DNA from: Mycolicibacterium novocastrense
GTDB taxonomy: Bacteria; Actinomycetota; Actinomycetes; Mycobacteriales; Mycobacteriaceae
Reading direction: 5' to 3'
Assembly (NCBI RefSeq): GCF_001570485.1
Contig: NZ_BCTA01000023.1
Span: 1-64,000, forward strand
DNA length: 64,000 nucleotides
The translations under genes and the position numbers were made by a program. The notes under the pieces are model-generated. The model did not search any database and was not told the DNA's origin. It saw only the letters and a list, made by a program, of their open reading frames with translations. Of this stretch, positions 1 through 9,145 are shown piece by piece (position 1 is the stretch's first letter; the number at the start of each line of letters is the position of its first letter).

Positions 1-8
1 TGGGACAC
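1..8 (-). CDS. Extreme 5' end of a leftward gene, possibly an IS481-like transposase
   Basis: Only the first bases are inside the window. On the minus strand a GTG codon (6-8) follows an ideal Shine-Dalgarno AGGAGG (14-19) at 5-nt spacing, reading Val/Met-Ser-His off the left edge. From memory, IS481-family transposases of mycobacteria begin with Ser-His-x-Asn-Ala, so this may be the start of such an element. The identity is inference from three codons; the ribosome-binding site is what is directly visible. Confidence 0.35.
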
Positions 9-123
9 GAAGGCCTCCTGGTTGGTGAAGCGGTTCTTAGACAGCTCCACTTCACAACCGGAGGCCTTCCCTGTCACACAGGCTCACCGATAAGGGGAGG
101 GACAACCTCCCTGGGCATCACAG

Positions 124-378
124 CTAGTCGTCGATATCGATGGCTGCCTGCTGGCCACCGCCAGTCGGTGCGGCGCTGTTGACGGCCGGCAGGGGCGGTT
201 CGGACTTGGCATTCGAGGACGGCTTACCGGTCGCGCCCCGATACGGCGTGCACACGCCGACGAAAGGCACATCCTGACACGGTCCCTGGGGCAGCGCGGC
301 CGCAATCGGGGCGGACGACAGCGCGGCCGCGGCGACCGCGAAAGCGGCAACTGCCGATCGAACCGTCATACCGAGCAT
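124..378 (-). CDS. Small secreted protein of unknown function
   Basis: An 84-residue product with a short basic start and an alanine-rich hydrophobic core ending near APIAAALPQ, a typical Sec signal peptide. The mature part is about 55 residues with two cysteines (in CQDVPF and VCTPY), possibly a disulfide, then a Pro/Ser/Gly-rich tail ending in an acidic DIDD. I chose the ATG at 378 because AAGGAAA lies 7 nt upstream; an upstream ATG at 402 would add MHRRKETT before the signal. No family recognised. The gene stands alone, with about 100 bp before the next minus-strand gene. Confidence 0.6.
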   Translation of the reverse strand: MLGMTVRSAVAAFAVAAAALSSAPIAAALPQGPCQDVPFVGVCTPYRGATGKPSSNAKSEPPLPAVNSAAPTGGGQQAAIDIDD

Positions 379-483
379 CGTGGTTTCCTTCCGCCGATGC
401 ATACCTGAACGCCGCTGTGCACCAGGATAATCCCTGCACCTCGTCGAAAACAGCTCGTCTAGCTGGTCTTACAGTTAGCTTGG

Positions 484-924
484 TTACCGGTCTCGATCGC
501 TGCGGGCATCCCAGATGCGTTCCGTCTGCGGGCCGACGTCCGGGTCGTGGGTTTGCTGAAAGTTGCGTCCGCCGCGTGCGTAGGTCGCGAGAACCGCTGC
601 GGGGACGTCGGGTTCGAGGATGGGCTCGCGCAGCCAGCGGCACGGCCGCACATGCACCAGGTCGACGGCGGCGGCCTCCTCGGCATCGTCCCGGCGGTAC
701 GGACCATCGATGCGGCCCAACCAGAAAAGCCCGTCGGCATCGCGGGTCCACACGAAGGACCCGTCTTCGACATCGGTGAATCGGTCCACGCGGCGAGCCA
801 GCCGCTCGCCGAAACCCGCGTCGCCGAAACCGACGACGCCCAGAGCCAATGCCCGGTCGAGCGATTTCTGGGGGTCGATGTCGTCGCGGCGAGATCGCAT
901 CGGGGCCCGGTACACGGCGGTCAT
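484..924 (-). CDS. Conserved hypothetical protein
   Basis: A 146-residue soluble protein without signal or membrane segments. Residues about 45-70 read VWTRDADGLFWLGRIDGPYR, which resembles the aromatic/glycine core of small PUA/EVE-like folds, but this is only a resemblance. The C-terminal half is rich in Asp/Arg/Pro. The start ATG at 924 is preferred because the minus-strand frame continues upstream only across the divergent membrane-protein gene that starts at 946. The two genes diverge from a 21-bp gap, so their promoters must overlap. Function unknown. Confidence 0.55.
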   Translation of the reverse strand: MTAVYRAPMRSRRDDIDPQKSLDRALALGVVGFGDAGFGERLARRVDRFTDVEDGSFVWTRDADGLFWLGRIDGPYRRDDAEEAAAVDLVHVRPCRWLREPILEPDVPAAVLATYARGGRNFQQTHDPDVGPQTERIWDARSDRDR

Positions 925-945
925 CCGCGATATTCTGCCTGTGAC

Positions 946-1200
946 ATGGAGACGTTCAAGCGCTATCTGATGTTTCAAGCCATGATGTTCGTCTTCGGCA
1001 TCGTCGGCCCGATATTCCTCATCCTGTACTTCGCGTCCCAACCGGACCCCACCATGCGGTGGGCGTATTGGATCGGATTGTTCATCACGGCCGCAGACGT
1101 TCTGATTGCGTTGGGGCTCACGGCTTCTACGCAGACGAGTCGGGAACCCGCAGACACCCGCATCGCGGTGAAGCTCCTCGAGCGGCGCCGGCGCGACTAG
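946..1200 (+). CDS. Small two-helix membrane protein
   Basis: 84 residues starting METFKRYLMFQ. Two hydrophobic segments (about residues 8-30 and 38-60) are separated by a short polar loop, and the C-terminus is basic (ERRRRD). No recognised domain. It ends in TAG at 1198-1200, which overlaps the TAG of the convergent menJ gene inside one CTAG palindrome. Start chosen as the first ATG after the divergent gene. Confidence 0.6.
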   Translation: METFKRYLMFQAMMFVFGIVGPIFLILYFASQPDPTMRWAYWIGLFITAADVLIALGLTASTQTSREPADTRIAVKLLERRRRD

Positions 1201-2411
1201 CTGAACGGCGCCCGTTCGTCGATACGCCGCGACAGGCGACCTGCGCCGCGCCAGATCCGGGCGGTCCAGTCCTCGTCCTCGTCGGTGACGAAGTTGCCCA
1301 TCACCCGCACCGCGATGTTCATCAGAGTCGCCGACCGCATCGCGAGCGGCCCGGTTGACGGCAGGAATCGCGGGAACGTCAGCAGCAGTGCGAGCCGCCG
1401 GGCCACGGAGAACCCGCGCGCATAGTGCGCCGACAGCACCGCGGGCCACGCCTGCGACAGATCACCGGTGCCCAGCAGTTCGGCGGCCAGCCGGCCGGTT
1501 TCGAGGCCGTAGTCGATACCTTCGCCGTTGAGCGGGTTCACGCAGGCCGCAGCATCGCCGATCAACATCCAGTTCGGCCCGGCAACACCCGACACCGCTC
1601 CGCCCATCGGCAGCAGCGCCGACAGGCCGGCGCGCGGTTCCCCGACGAAGCCCCACTCCTCACGACGTAGCCCGGTGTAATACGACATCAGTGGCCGCAG
1701 CGCGGCGTCGGCCGGGCGCTTGATCGTCGCGAGCGCCCCGACGCCGATGTTCACCTCGCCGTTGCCCAGCGGGAAGATCCAGCCGTATCCGGGCAGCACC
1801 GCACCTTCTGGCGAGCGCAGCTCCAGGTGCGAGGTGATCCACGGTTCGCTTGCGCGCGGCGTGCCGATGTAGCCCCGGATCGCTACGCCGTACACCGTCT
1901 CCTGATGCCATTCGCGGCCCAGCACGCGGCCCAGCGTCGAGCGGGCTCCGTCGGCGACGATCAGCTCGCCGCAACCGATCTCGGCGCCCGAATCGAGTAT
2001 CACCGCCGCCACGCGTCCGGAGGCGTCATGGCGCACGTCGACGGCTTTGACGCCGAGCATCATCTTCGCGCCGTCGTCGACGGCGACCATGCGGATGCGG
2101 TCGTCGAGTTCGGTGCGCGGAACCGCGCTCGAGGTCGACGGAAACGACGGTCCGGGCCACTCGATCTCGACGTCCGCCCCGAAGCCGGACATCCGCAGGC
2201 CACGGTGCCGCACCCGACCGTCCAGCCACGGCCCGAGGCCGAGGCGGCGCATCTCCAGCACGGCGCGCGGAGTCAGCCCGTCGCCGCAGGCCTTGTCGCG
2301 GGGGAACTGCGCCTTGTCGATGACGAGGACGTCGCGGCCGTTGCGCGCCGCCCACGCGGCGGCGGCCGAACCCGCGGGGCCGGCCCCGACGACGACCACG
2401 TCCGCCTTCAT
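1197..2411 (-). CDS. menJ: Menaquinone reductase MenJ (geranylgeranyl-reductase family flavoprotein)
   Basis: 404 residues. The N-terminus has the FAD dinucleotide fold VVVGAGPAGSAAAAWAA at about residues 5-21, followed by the family signature PRDKACGDGLTPRAV near 38-52, and a second FAD motif LIGDAAACVNPLNGEGI near 290. The length matches MenJ (Rv0561c, about 408 aa), which saturates one isoprene unit of menaquinone-9. It is divergent from a polyprenyl diphosphate synthase gene, as in M. tuberculosis, which fits a role in quinone side-chain chemistry. An in-frame extension upstream of 2411 runs over the divergent gene and is not used. Confidence 0.9.
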   Translation of the reverse strand: MKADVVVVGAGPAGSAAAAWAARNGRDVLVIDKAQFPRDKACGDGLTPRAVLEMRRLGLGPWLDGRVRHRGLRMSGFGADVEIEWPGPSFPSTSSAVPRTELDDRIRMVAVDDGAKMMLGVKAVDVRHDASGRVAAVILDSGAEIGCGELIVADGARSTLGRVLGREWHQETVYGVAIRGYIGTPRASEPWITSHLELRSPEGAVLPGYGWIFPLGNGEVNIGVGALATIKRPADAALRPLMSYYTGLRREEWGFVGEPRAGLSALLPMGGAVSGVAGPNWMLIGDAAACVNPLNGEGIDYGLETGRLAAELLGTGDLSQAWPAVLSAHYARGFSVARRLALLLTFPRFLPSTGPLAMRSATLMNIAVRVMGNFVTDEDEDWTARIWRGAGRLSRRIDERAPFS

Positions 2412-2486
2412 CGATCCCCCGGTCGCTTCGCTCTCCCCTGGCCTTCGGCCGTGGGCCCAACCCGCCGGTAAGTCCATGGTTCCCAG

Positions 2487-2492
2487 TATGTT
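2487..2492 (+). promoter_or_regulatory. Candidate -10 box for the polyprenyl synthase gene (leaderless)
   Basis: TATGTT (TANNNT consensus) ends 6 nt before the GTG start at 2499, and no Shine-Dalgarno precedes that GTG. This spacing is what mycobacterial leaderless transcripts show, with transcription starting on the first codon. Inference from spacing only. Confidence 0.4.
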
Positions 2493-2498
2493 GGCAGG

Positions 2499-3506
2499 GT
2501 GAGGACGCCAGCGACGGTGGTAGCCGGGGTGGACTTCGGAGATCCCGAATTCGCGCAGGAAGTGCGCGACGGGGTCGCCCGCATCGAAGACCTGATGGCC
2601 ACTGAGCTCGGCAAAGCCGACGAGTTGATGGCCGAAGCGGTACAACACCTGTTCCAGGCCGGCGGGAAGCGGTTCCGCCCACTGTTCACGGTGCTCTCCG
2701 CCCGGCTGGGTCCGGACCCGGATGCCTGGCAGGTCACCGTCGCGGGCGCGGTCATCGAACTGGTGCACCTCGCGACGCTGTACCACGACGACGTGATGGA
2801 CGAGGCGCAAGTCCGTCGCGGTGCGGACAGCGCCAACGCGCGCTGGGGCAACAACATCGCGATCCTGGCAGGCGACTACCTGTTCGCGACTGCCTCGCGT
2901 CTGGTCAGCAGGCTCGGACCCGACGCCGTTCGCATCATCGCCGACACCTTTGCCCAGCTGGTTACCGGCCAGATGCGGGAAACCCGCGGCGCGGCCGAAC
3001 ACGTCGATTCCGTCGAGCACTACCTGAAGGTCGTCTACGAGAAGACCGCATGCCTGATTGCGGCGTCCGGCCGGTTCGGGGCGACATTCTCGGGTGCCGA
3101 CGAAGAGCAGATCGAGCGGTTGAGCCGGCTGGGCGGCATCGTCGGCACGGCTTTCCAGATCTCCGACGACATCATCGACATCGACAGCGATCCGGACGAG
3201 TCCGGCAAGGTGCCGGGCACCGACCTGCGCGAAGGTGTGCACACCCTGCCGGTGCTGTACGCGCTGCGTGACGACGGTCCCGCCGCCGACCGGTTGCGCG
3301 AGCTACTGGCCGGACCGGTGGAAAACGACGACGACGTGGCCGAGGCCCTGCGGCTGTTGCGCGGGTCACCGGGTATGACCAGGGCCAAGCAGACCGTCGC
3401 GCAGTACGCGGTGCAGGCCCGCGAGGAGCTCTCCCAGCTGCCCGAGGGGCCGGGCCGTCAGGCCCTGGCGACCCTGGTGGATTACACGGTCAACCGGCAC
3501 GGCTGA
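2499..3506 (+). CDS. grcC1: Polyprenyl diphosphate synthase (trans-type)
   Basis: 335 residues. Both aspartate-rich motifs of trans-prenyltransferases are present: the first as DDVMD (about residue 98) and the second as DDIID (about 225), with GGKRFRP near 53 for pyrophosphate binding. It condenses isopentenyl diphosphate with an allylic diphosphate to make long isoprenoid chains, plausibly the menaquinone tail given divergent menJ. Position and length match GrcC1 (Rv0562). The GTG at 2499 is the only sensible start. htpX follows 68 bp downstream. Confidence 0.88.
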   Translation: MRTPATVVAGVDFGDPEFAQEVRDGVARIEDLMATELGKADELMAEAVQHLFQAGGKRFRPLFTVLSARLGPDPDAWQVTVAGAVIELVHLATLYHDDVMDEAQVRRGADSANARWGNNIAILAGDYLFATASRLVSRLGPDAVRIIADTFAQLVTGQMRETRGAAEHVDSVEHYLKVVYEKTACLIAASGRFGATFSGADEEQIERLSRLGGIVGTAFQISDDIIDIDSDPDESGKVPGTDLREGVHTLPVLYALRDDGPAADRLRELLAGPVENDDDVAEALRLLRGSPGMTRAKQTVAQYAVQAREELSQLPEGPGRQALATLVDYTVNRHG

Positions 3507-3574
3507 GCGCCGGAACTTGCGGAGCCCGCCTAAGCGTTGATTCAGCGAAGTCTTTCTTTCCGAAGGAGGAAGCG

Positions 3575-4453
3575 ATGACCTGGCATCCGCACGCGAACAC
3601 CGCCAAGACGTTCGCTCTGCTGGTGGGGTTCTCGGCGCTGATCGTGTTCATCGCCGCGCTGTTCCGCAATACGGCGCTCATCGGCCTGGCGGTGCTGTTC
3701 GCCGTCGGCATGAACGCCTACATGTATTTCAACAGCGACAAGATCGCGCTGCGGGCGATGCACGCGCAGCCCGTCACCGAAATGCAGGCCCCGGTGATGT
3801 ACCGGATCGTGCGCGAGCTGGCCACCACGGCTCGCCAGCCGATGCCGCGGCTGTACATCAGCGACACCGACGCGCCGAACGCGTTCGCCACCGGCCGCAA
3901 TCCGCGCAACGCCGCGGTGTGCTGTACGACCGGCATCCTGCACATCCTCAACGAACGCGAACTACGGGCGGTGCTCGGGCACGAACTCTCACACGTCTAC
4001 AACCGCGACATCCTGATCTCGAGCGTCGCCGGCGCGATGGCCGCGGTCATCACCGCGCTCGCCAACATCGCCTACTTTGCGACGATCTTCGGCGGTAACC
4101 GCGAGGGCGCCAATCCCTTTGCGATCCTATTGGTTTCGCTGCTCGGCCCCATCGCGGCGACAGTGATACGGCTGGCGGTGTCGCGGTCGCGGGAGTACCA
4201 GGCCGACCAGTCCGGCGCGGAGCTGACGGGCGATCCGTTGGCGTTGGCCAGCGCGCTGCGCAAGATCAGCGCCGGCGTCGAGCAGGCACCGCTGCCGCCC
4301 GACCCCAAGCTGGCCGATCAGGCGCACCTGATGATCGCCAACCCGTTCCGCGCGGGCGAGAAGATCGGCAAGCTGTTCTTGACGCACCCGCCCATCGGGG
4401 ACCGCATCGCCCGCCTGGAGTCGATGGCCGGTCGGGGCCCTGGCTACTACTGA
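3575..4453 (+). CDS. htpX: HtpX-type membrane zinc metalloprotease (M48)
   Basis: 292 residues with two N-terminal membrane segments (about 12-30 and 34-52), then the zinc-protease motif HELSH (about 132-136) and a third ligand in the REYQAD segment near 206. Two further hydrophobic stretches lie between. HtpX degrades damaged membrane proteins at the cytoplasmic membrane. A strong AAGGAGGAA Shine-Dalgarno precedes the ATG. Placement after the prenyl synthase matches M. tuberculosis Rv0562-Rv0563. Confidence 0.93.
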   Translation: MTWHPHANTAKTFALLVGFSALIVFIAALFRNTALIGLAVLFAVGMNAYMYFNSDKIALRAMHAQPVTEMQAPVMYRIVRELATTARQPMPRLYISDTDAPNAFATGRNPRNAAVCCTTGILHILNERELRAVLGHELSHVYNRDILISSVAGAMAAVITALANIAYFATIFGGNREGANPFAILLVSLLGPIAATVIRLAVSRSREYQADQSGAELTGDPLALASALRKISAGVEQAPLPPDPKLADQAHLMIANPFRAGEKIGKLFLTHPPIGDRIARLESMAGRGPGYY

Positions 4454-4464
4454 CACCTCACCGG

Positions 4465-4971
4465 TCAGTGGTCTGTCAGCCGCAGTTCGACCATCGGCAG
4501 GGCGGTGTTCTCGGTGGTGATCGGTGCGCCCAGGGTCGATTCGAGGACCGGCTTCATCGTCTCCCACGCCCGGCGGTGCCGGTCGACGTAACGGCGCAGC
4601 GCAGCGTCAGCTTCGTCAGTGCTGAGCGGACGCGCGATCGCGGGCCTCGACAACCGGGTACCGACGGACACCTTCACCCTGGGATCGGCCTGGACGTTCT
4701 TGTACCACTGCGCGCGGGTGCCGAAGCCGGAGGCGACGATGTAAGCCTCCGGGTCAGTCCGATCGAGCACCTCGAGCACCACTTGCCGGGTCTGCCCCGA
4801 CTTCCGGCCGATGTGTTCCAGCAACAGGATCCGCGAGCCGAAGATGAACCCGAGGCGTGCCCGATACAGCCCGATCGGGGCACGCATCAGCCGACGTGAC
4901 CGCAGAGCCTTGGTGCCTGCGCCCACCAACACGTCCGAGGCTCGGTGAACCAGGTTCAAAAGCGCGCACAT
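4465..4971 (-). CDS. Deazaflavin (F420)-dependent nitroreductase-family protein (Ddn-like)
   Basis: 168 residues. The core LLEHIGRKSGQTRQVVLEVL followed by YIVASGFGTRAQWYKNVQADPRV is the characteristic Ddn/FDOR-B pattern, in which G-R-K-S-G and the WYKN segment contribute to F420 binding. Such enzymes use reduced F420 to reduce quinones or nitro compounds. The start at 4971 has AAGGAGGA upstream. It is convergent with htpX (11-bp gap) and divergent from a LuxR-type regulator. Substrate unknown. Confidence 0.82.
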   Translation of the reverse strand: MCALLNLVHRASDVLVGAGTKALRSRRLMRAPIGLYRARLGFIFGSRILLLEHIGRKSGQTRQVVLEVLDRTDPEAYIVASGFGTRAQWYKNVQADPRVKVSVGTRLSRPAIARPLSTDEADAALRRYVDRHRRAWETMKPVLESTLGAPITTENTALPMVELRLTDH

Positions 4972-5130
4972 CGAGATCCTCCTTCGCTGTGCGTATTTGC
5001 CACTCCGTGGGCGTGTGGTGTGTGAGTGGCCCACAGAGTCCTTGTCTGAGTGCGTAAAAGGGGAGTAGAACCGACAGTACGGACCAGCCCGACGGACGGC
5101 GAACCCCAACGGAAGGGCGGTGGGTCGGTC

Positions 5131-6207
5131 ATGTCGTCAGCGATGTCGTTCGCCTGGCCTGCTCGGTTGGAGCAGCGGGTCGCGCGCATCTGTGCGCGGG
5201 CTCAAGATCCGCTCGAACTACTGTCTGCGGTCGCTACCGTCGTCCGGGCAAAGATCCCCTACGCCGCTGCGGGCTGGCTGCTCACCGACCCCGACACTTT
5301 GCTCATCACCGGGGTGCATGCCGAGAACGTCACACGTCAGCAGAATCTCGCCCTCATCGAATGCGAATTGACCACCGACGACGTGAACAAGTTCGTCGAC
5401 CTCGCACGGCGGGAGGTCCCGGCGGCTTCGCTCGGCATCGAGACCGCCGGTGATCTGAGCCGCAGCACGCGTTGGTCGAAGATCTACCAACCCAACGGAT
5501 ACGGCGACGAGATGCGGGGCGTCTTCAGTTCCGGGTCGGCCACCTGGGGGCACTTCTGCCTCACCCGGCGTGCCGAGGACCCGTTCTTCACCGAGGTCGA
5601 GGTCGCCACGATGGCGAGGCTCTGCCCGCACGTGGCCAACGGCATCCGGGCGTCCCTTCAGCTCGACGGTAGGCCCGTGCCGTCGGTTCCCACGGCGCCC
5701 GCGCTGCTGATACTCGCCGACGACGGCAGCATCGAGTCGATGACACCGCAGGTCAGCGAGTGGCTGGGGCCCGTCGAGGTCGAACGTCTGGAGAGCACCA
5801 TCGTGCTGCACGAGGTCGCTCACCGGGCGCGCGTTCTCGCCGAAACCGGAGTCGGCGAGCCGGCGATGGCGCGCACCAGGGGCCGCTCCGGTGACTGGCT
5901 CGTGGTGCGGGCAGTCCGTCTGGAGCGAGAGGGGGCGGAAACAGGCTGCACCGCAGTGGTTTTGGAGCAAGCGCGCCGTTCGGACATTGCCCCGCTGCTG
6001 GTTCACCTGAGCCAGCTGACCCGTCGGGAGAAGGAGGTCACCCAGCTGCTGTTGACCGGCATGTCCACCCGGGAGATCGCCGGCCGGCTGTGGATCACCG
6101 CCGAGACGTTGCGCGGTCACATCAAGGCGATCTTCGCCAAGCTGGGTGTGAACAGCCGTCCGGAGCTTGCGGCACTACTCTCGCAAGATCTCGTCCTTCG
6201 GCAGTGA
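5131..6207 (+). CDS. LuxR-family transcriptional regulator with GAF-like sensor region
   Basis: 358 residues. The last 65 hold a LuxR/GerE helix-turn-helix: LTRREKEVTQLLLTGMSTRE followed by IAGRLWITAETLRGHIKAIF. The first ~180 residues have the length and alternation of a GAF-type sensor, inferred. The ATG at 5131 is preferred over an in-frame ATG at 5050, whose added residues are low-complexity. It diverges from the Ddn-like gene and may control it. Its 3' end overlaps the convergent flavin monooxygenase gene by 33 bp. Confidence 0.8.
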   Translation: MSSAMSFAWPARLEQRVARICARAQDPLELLSAVATVVRAKIPYAAAGWLLTDPDTLLITGVHAENVTRQQNLALIECELTTDDVNKFVDLARREVPAASLGIETAGDLSRSTRWSKIYQPNGYGDEMRGVFSSGSATWGHFCLTRRAEDPFFTEVEVATMARLCPHVANGIRASLQLDGRPVPSVPTAPALLILADDGSIESMTPQVSEWLGPVEVERLESTIVLHEVAHRARVLAETGVGEPAMARTRGRSGDWLVVRAVRLEREGAETGCTAVVLEQARRSDIAPLLVHLSQLTRREKEVTQLLLTGMSTREIAGRLWITAETLRGHIKAIFAKLGVNSRPELAALLSQDLVLRQ

Positions 6208-7353
6208 CTCGCGCAACTTCGAAGCCGCCAGCTGCGCGGCAATGTCGTCGGCTACCCGTCGAGCCAGCGTTCCAACGAATCTCGTCAGCCCCGGCCGGTA
6301 CACGTAGCCGACGAAGCGAAGACCTGGCAGTACCTCGGTGCCGCGTCCGTCGCGTGGCATGCCCCGCTGGTCGAGGACATCGAGATGGGAGACCATGGCA
6401 TCCAGTCCGGTTCGGTACCCGGTGGCCGCGATGATGGCATCGACCTGAACAGAGGTGCCGTCCGCAAGGACCGCTCCGTCGGGTTGGAGTCGGTCGACGG
6501 CCGCTACCACGCGAAGCGAGCGATCGCGGATCGCATCGATCACTTGACGATCGACGATTGCAGTGCCCGCGCCGCGGCGCTTGAGTCCAGCGATCGGCCC
6601 CTCCGGCGGCTTGCCGAACCCGTAATCGCTCAGATCGCCGATCATTCCGCGCTGCACGGCAAGCAGAATCTTGTCGACGAGACCGGCGGGAAGCCGGAGA
6701 AAGAGCGGCATCGGCAGGTCGAAGGGCAGCCGACCGACTTGCCGCAGAAGAATGTTCGGCGGAGTGCGCACCGCCAGCAGTACCTCTGGGCAACCCGAGC
6801 GGCTCAAGTCGTGGGCGATCTCGAGCCCGCTGGAACCCGCGCCGGCGACCAAGACACGCTGACCGGCGAACCGGTCGGCGTTGCGGTACTCCGCGGTGTG
6901 CACGACCCGCCCGACGAAGCCGTTGTCGGCTGCCCAATCGGGGAGAGCAGGCTGATTGAAGATGCCCGTTGCGACCACGACATGGCGTGTCCTGCGTGGA
7001 CCGCCGTTGGTGGCAACCTTCCAACCTCCCTCGGGGAGCGGGTCGAGTCGCTGCACGTCGACACCGAGTTCGACGGCAACATGGTGGCGGCCGGCGTAGG
7101 TCTGCAGATAGTCGACGTACTGGTCGCGGGTCGGAAACTGACCGAAGCGACGCGGGAACGGAGCGCCGGGCAGAGCCGAATTGCGGCGGCATGTGTTGAA
7201 ACGCAGGGCGTCGTAGCGACCTGACCAGGCGGCGCCGATCTGCCCGCCGCGCTCGACGACGGTCACGTCCACTCCCCGCGCGAGCAATTCGGCGGCGCAG
7301 GACAATCCGGCAGGACCGCTGCCGATCACCAGCACGGTGTGCTCGGTTGTCAT
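6175..7353 (-). CDS. FAD/NADP-dependent flavin monooxygenase-like oxidoreductase
   Basis: 392 residues with two Rossmann motifs: FAD-binding VLVIGSGPAGLSCAAELLAR near residue 8 and NAD(P)-binding VLVAGAGSSGLEIAHDLSRS near 165. An ATGY segment (IIAATGYRTGLD near 310) is typical of flavin-containing monooxygenases. The Baeyer-Villiger fingerprint FxGxxxHxxxW is not evident. Start at 7353 has GGAGGAA upstream. In M. tuberculosis a monooxygenase (Rv0565c) lies next to gpsA, but this one is separated from gpsA by a secreted-protein gene. Substrate unknown. Confidence 0.8.
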   Translation of the reverse strand: MTTEHTVLVIGSGPAGLSCAAELLARGVDVTVVERGGQIGAAWSGRYDALRFNTCRRNSALPGAPFPRRFGQFPTRDQYVDYLQTYAGRHHVAVELGVDVQRLDPLPEGGWKVATNGGPRRTRHVVVATGIFNQPALPDWAADNGFVGRVVHTAEYRNADRFAGQRVLVAGAGSSGLEIAHDLSRSGCPEVLLAVRTPPNILLRQVGRLPFDLPMPLFLRLPAGLVDKILLAVQRGMIGDLSDYGFGKPPEGPIAGLKRRGAGTAIVDRQVIDAIRDRSLRVVAAVDRLQPDGAVLADGTSVQVDAIIAATGYRTGLDAMVSHLDVLDQRGMPRDGRGTEVLPGLRFVGYVYRPGLTRFVGTLARRVADDIAAQLAASKLRESLPKDEILRE

Positions 7354-7527
7354 GGCGGTTCCTCCGTGAGCTTTCGCTGTGGTTACAGCGTCGGTCGAAC
7401 TCGCGGTTCGCGCCATCCCGCAGGTGGGGGGTCCACTCCTCTGGCCGATGCGGGTAACACCCTGCGGACCTGCGGCGATGTGATTCGTGTGCTGCGAGTA
7501 TTCCCGCTACCCCTTAGGGTGTGGACC

Positions 7528-8064
7528 GTGCTGAACAGGGTGTTGATCGGCGTCGTCGGGTCCGCGGGGGCGGCCCTGATCGGCGCGCACGGTATCGCCG
7601 CCGCTCAACCCTCCGAACCGCCGGCGCCACCGGCGCCGAACGTCAACGCGCTCGCGCCGGTGAAGCTGTCGGAGTTCGCGAAGATGGACGGCCACTGGTA
7701 TGCGTTCAAGACCCCCGACGGATTGACGTGCGTCCTGCAGCGCAACGGCGGCTACGGCTGCAGCGGTGCGATCCCCGCGGCACCGAACGGCGCCAACTTC
7801 GTCAGCGGCGGCCCGGGTGTCCCGCAGTTCTCGGCGACGACGGCCGACGTGTTCGCCGTCGTCGGCGACGCCAAACCGCTGCCGGCCGGTTCGCGAATCA
7901 GCTTCCAGACCGTCAGCTGCGGCAGCGACGGCGGCGTGACCACGTGCTCGGACAGCCGAAACCAGTCCGGCTTCGTGTTGAGCCCCGCGGGCAGCCACAT
8001 CATCAACGGCGGCAGGGACCCGCTGCTGGAGCGGCCCGAGGGCACGAACCCGTTTTTCAACTGA
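7528..8064 (+). CDS. Secreted protein of unknown function
   Basis: 178 residues from the GTG at 7528 (a GTG at 7519 is equally possible). Residues 1-27 form a Sec signal peptide ending AHGIAAAQ, followed by a Pro/Ala-rich linker. The mature domain has four cysteines (in LTCVL, YGCSG, VSCGS and TTCSDS), suggesting two disulfides, and ends GTNPFFN. It resembles small mycobacterial secreted proteins in layout but no family is assigned. Convergent with gpsA with a 1-bp gap. Confidence 0.7.
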   Translation: MLNRVLIGVVGSAGAALIGAHGIAAAQPSEPPAPPAPNVNALAPVKLSEFAKMDGHWYAFKTPDGLTCVLQRNGGYGCSGAIPAAPNGANFVSGGPGVPQFSATTADVFAVVGDAKPLPAGSRISFQTVSCGSDGGVTTCSDSRNQSGFVLSPAGSHIINGGRDPLLERPEGTNPFFN

Positions 8065-8065
8065 G

Positions 8066-9091
8066 CTAGAACCCGGCGCCGTGCACCTCGTGCCCGGGCT
8101 TCTCGACCATCAGGCCGCGGTAGGCGTCCTCGACGGAGGAGCCGTGGTTGACCACGGCGTCGACCTCGCGGGCGATCGGCATCGAAATCCCGTACTGGTC
8201 GGCGAATTCCATGATGACGCTCGCCGCCTTCACACCCTCGGCGACCTGGTTCATCGACGCGATGATCTCGTCGATCGGCTTGCCCGCACCCAACTGCTCA
8301 CCGACGTGGCGGTTGCGGCTGCGCTGGCTGGTGCAGGTGACGATGAGGTCGCCGATGCCCGCCAGGCCGGCGAATGTGTCGCGGTGCCCGCCGGTCGCCT
8401 CGCCGAGTTTGGACATCTCGCGGATCGCACGGGCCATCACCATCGCGCGGGTGTTCTCGCCGATCCCCAGCGAATAGCCCATCCCGACCGCGATCGCATA
8501 GACGTTCTTCAACGCCCCGGCCATCTCCACGCCCACCACGTCGTCGGTGGTGTAGGTGCGAAACCGCTTGGTGCGGAACAGTCGTGCCAGATCCGCGGCG
8601 AGTTGCTGGTCGGGCATGGCGAGCACCGCGGCGGCGGCGTACCCCTCGGCCACCTCACGCGCGATGTTCGGCCCGGCCAGGATTCCGGCCGGATGCCCGG
8701 GCAGCACCTCGGAGACGACCTGGCTCATCCGGAAGTTGGTGCCCTGCTCGAGGCCCTTGACCAGCGACACCACCGGCACCCATGGCCGCAGCTCCTTGGC
8801 GAGCTCGGTCAGTACGCCGCGGAAGCCGTGTGACGGCACGCCCATGACGATGACGTCCGCGCACGCCGCCGCCTCGGTGAAATCCGTCGTCGCCTTGAGG
8901 CTGTCCGGAAGCTCGACCTCATTGCCCAGGTACTTCGAGTTGCGGTGGTTGACGTTGATGTCGTCGGCCGTCTCCTGGGAGCGCACCCACTGCAGCGTCG
9001 GCCCGCGGCGGGCGCAGATGGACGCCACGGTGGTGCCCCAGGAGCCTCCACCGAGAACGACGACTTTGGGTACACGTTGCTGTGGTGCCAT
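8066..9091 (-). CDS. gpsA: NAD(P)-dependent glycerol-3-phosphate dehydrogenase
   Basis: 341 residues. N-terminal NAD(P) motif VVVLGGGSWGTTVASICARR, then VSLVKGLE and ILAGPNIAREVAEG typical of GpsA, the catalytic-Lys region GALKNVYAIAVGMGYSLG near 200, and GLAGIGDLIVTCTSQRSRNR near 260. It reduces dihydroxyacetone phosphate to sn-glycerol-3-phosphate, the backbone for phospholipids. Syntenic with gpdA1 (Rv0564c). A glycerolipid acyltransferase-type gene lies directly upstream on the same strand. Confidence 0.95.
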   Translation of the reverse strand: MAPQQRVPKVVVLGGGSWGTTVASICARRGPTLQWVRSQETADDINVNHRNSKYLGNEVELPDSLKATTDFTEAAACADVIVMGVPSHGFRGVLTELAKELRPWVPVVSLVKGLEQGTNFRMSQVVSEVLPGHPAGILAGPNIAREVAEGYAAAAVLAMPDQQLAADLARLFRTKRFRTYTTDDVVGVEMAGALKNVYAIAVGMGYSLGIGENTRAMVMARAIREMSKLGEATGGHRDTFAGLAGIGDLIVTCTSQRSRNRHVGEQLGAGKPIDEIIASMNQVAEGVKAASVIMEFADQYGISMPIAREVDAVVNHGSSVEDAYRGLMVEKPGHEVHGAGF

Positions 9092-9145
9092 GCCGATCAG
9101 GGTAGGTCGGACGGCGGATGTTCAGGGGCATTTCGTGGACCCCGG

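Noticed and set aside
925..1449. 321-aa minus-strand frame ending at 484
   Set aside because: The upstream part is antisense to the membrane-protein gene and lacks coding character; start set at 924.
2412..3242. Long N-terminal extension of menJ
   Set aside because: It runs antisense across the prenyl synthase gene and has no family similarity.
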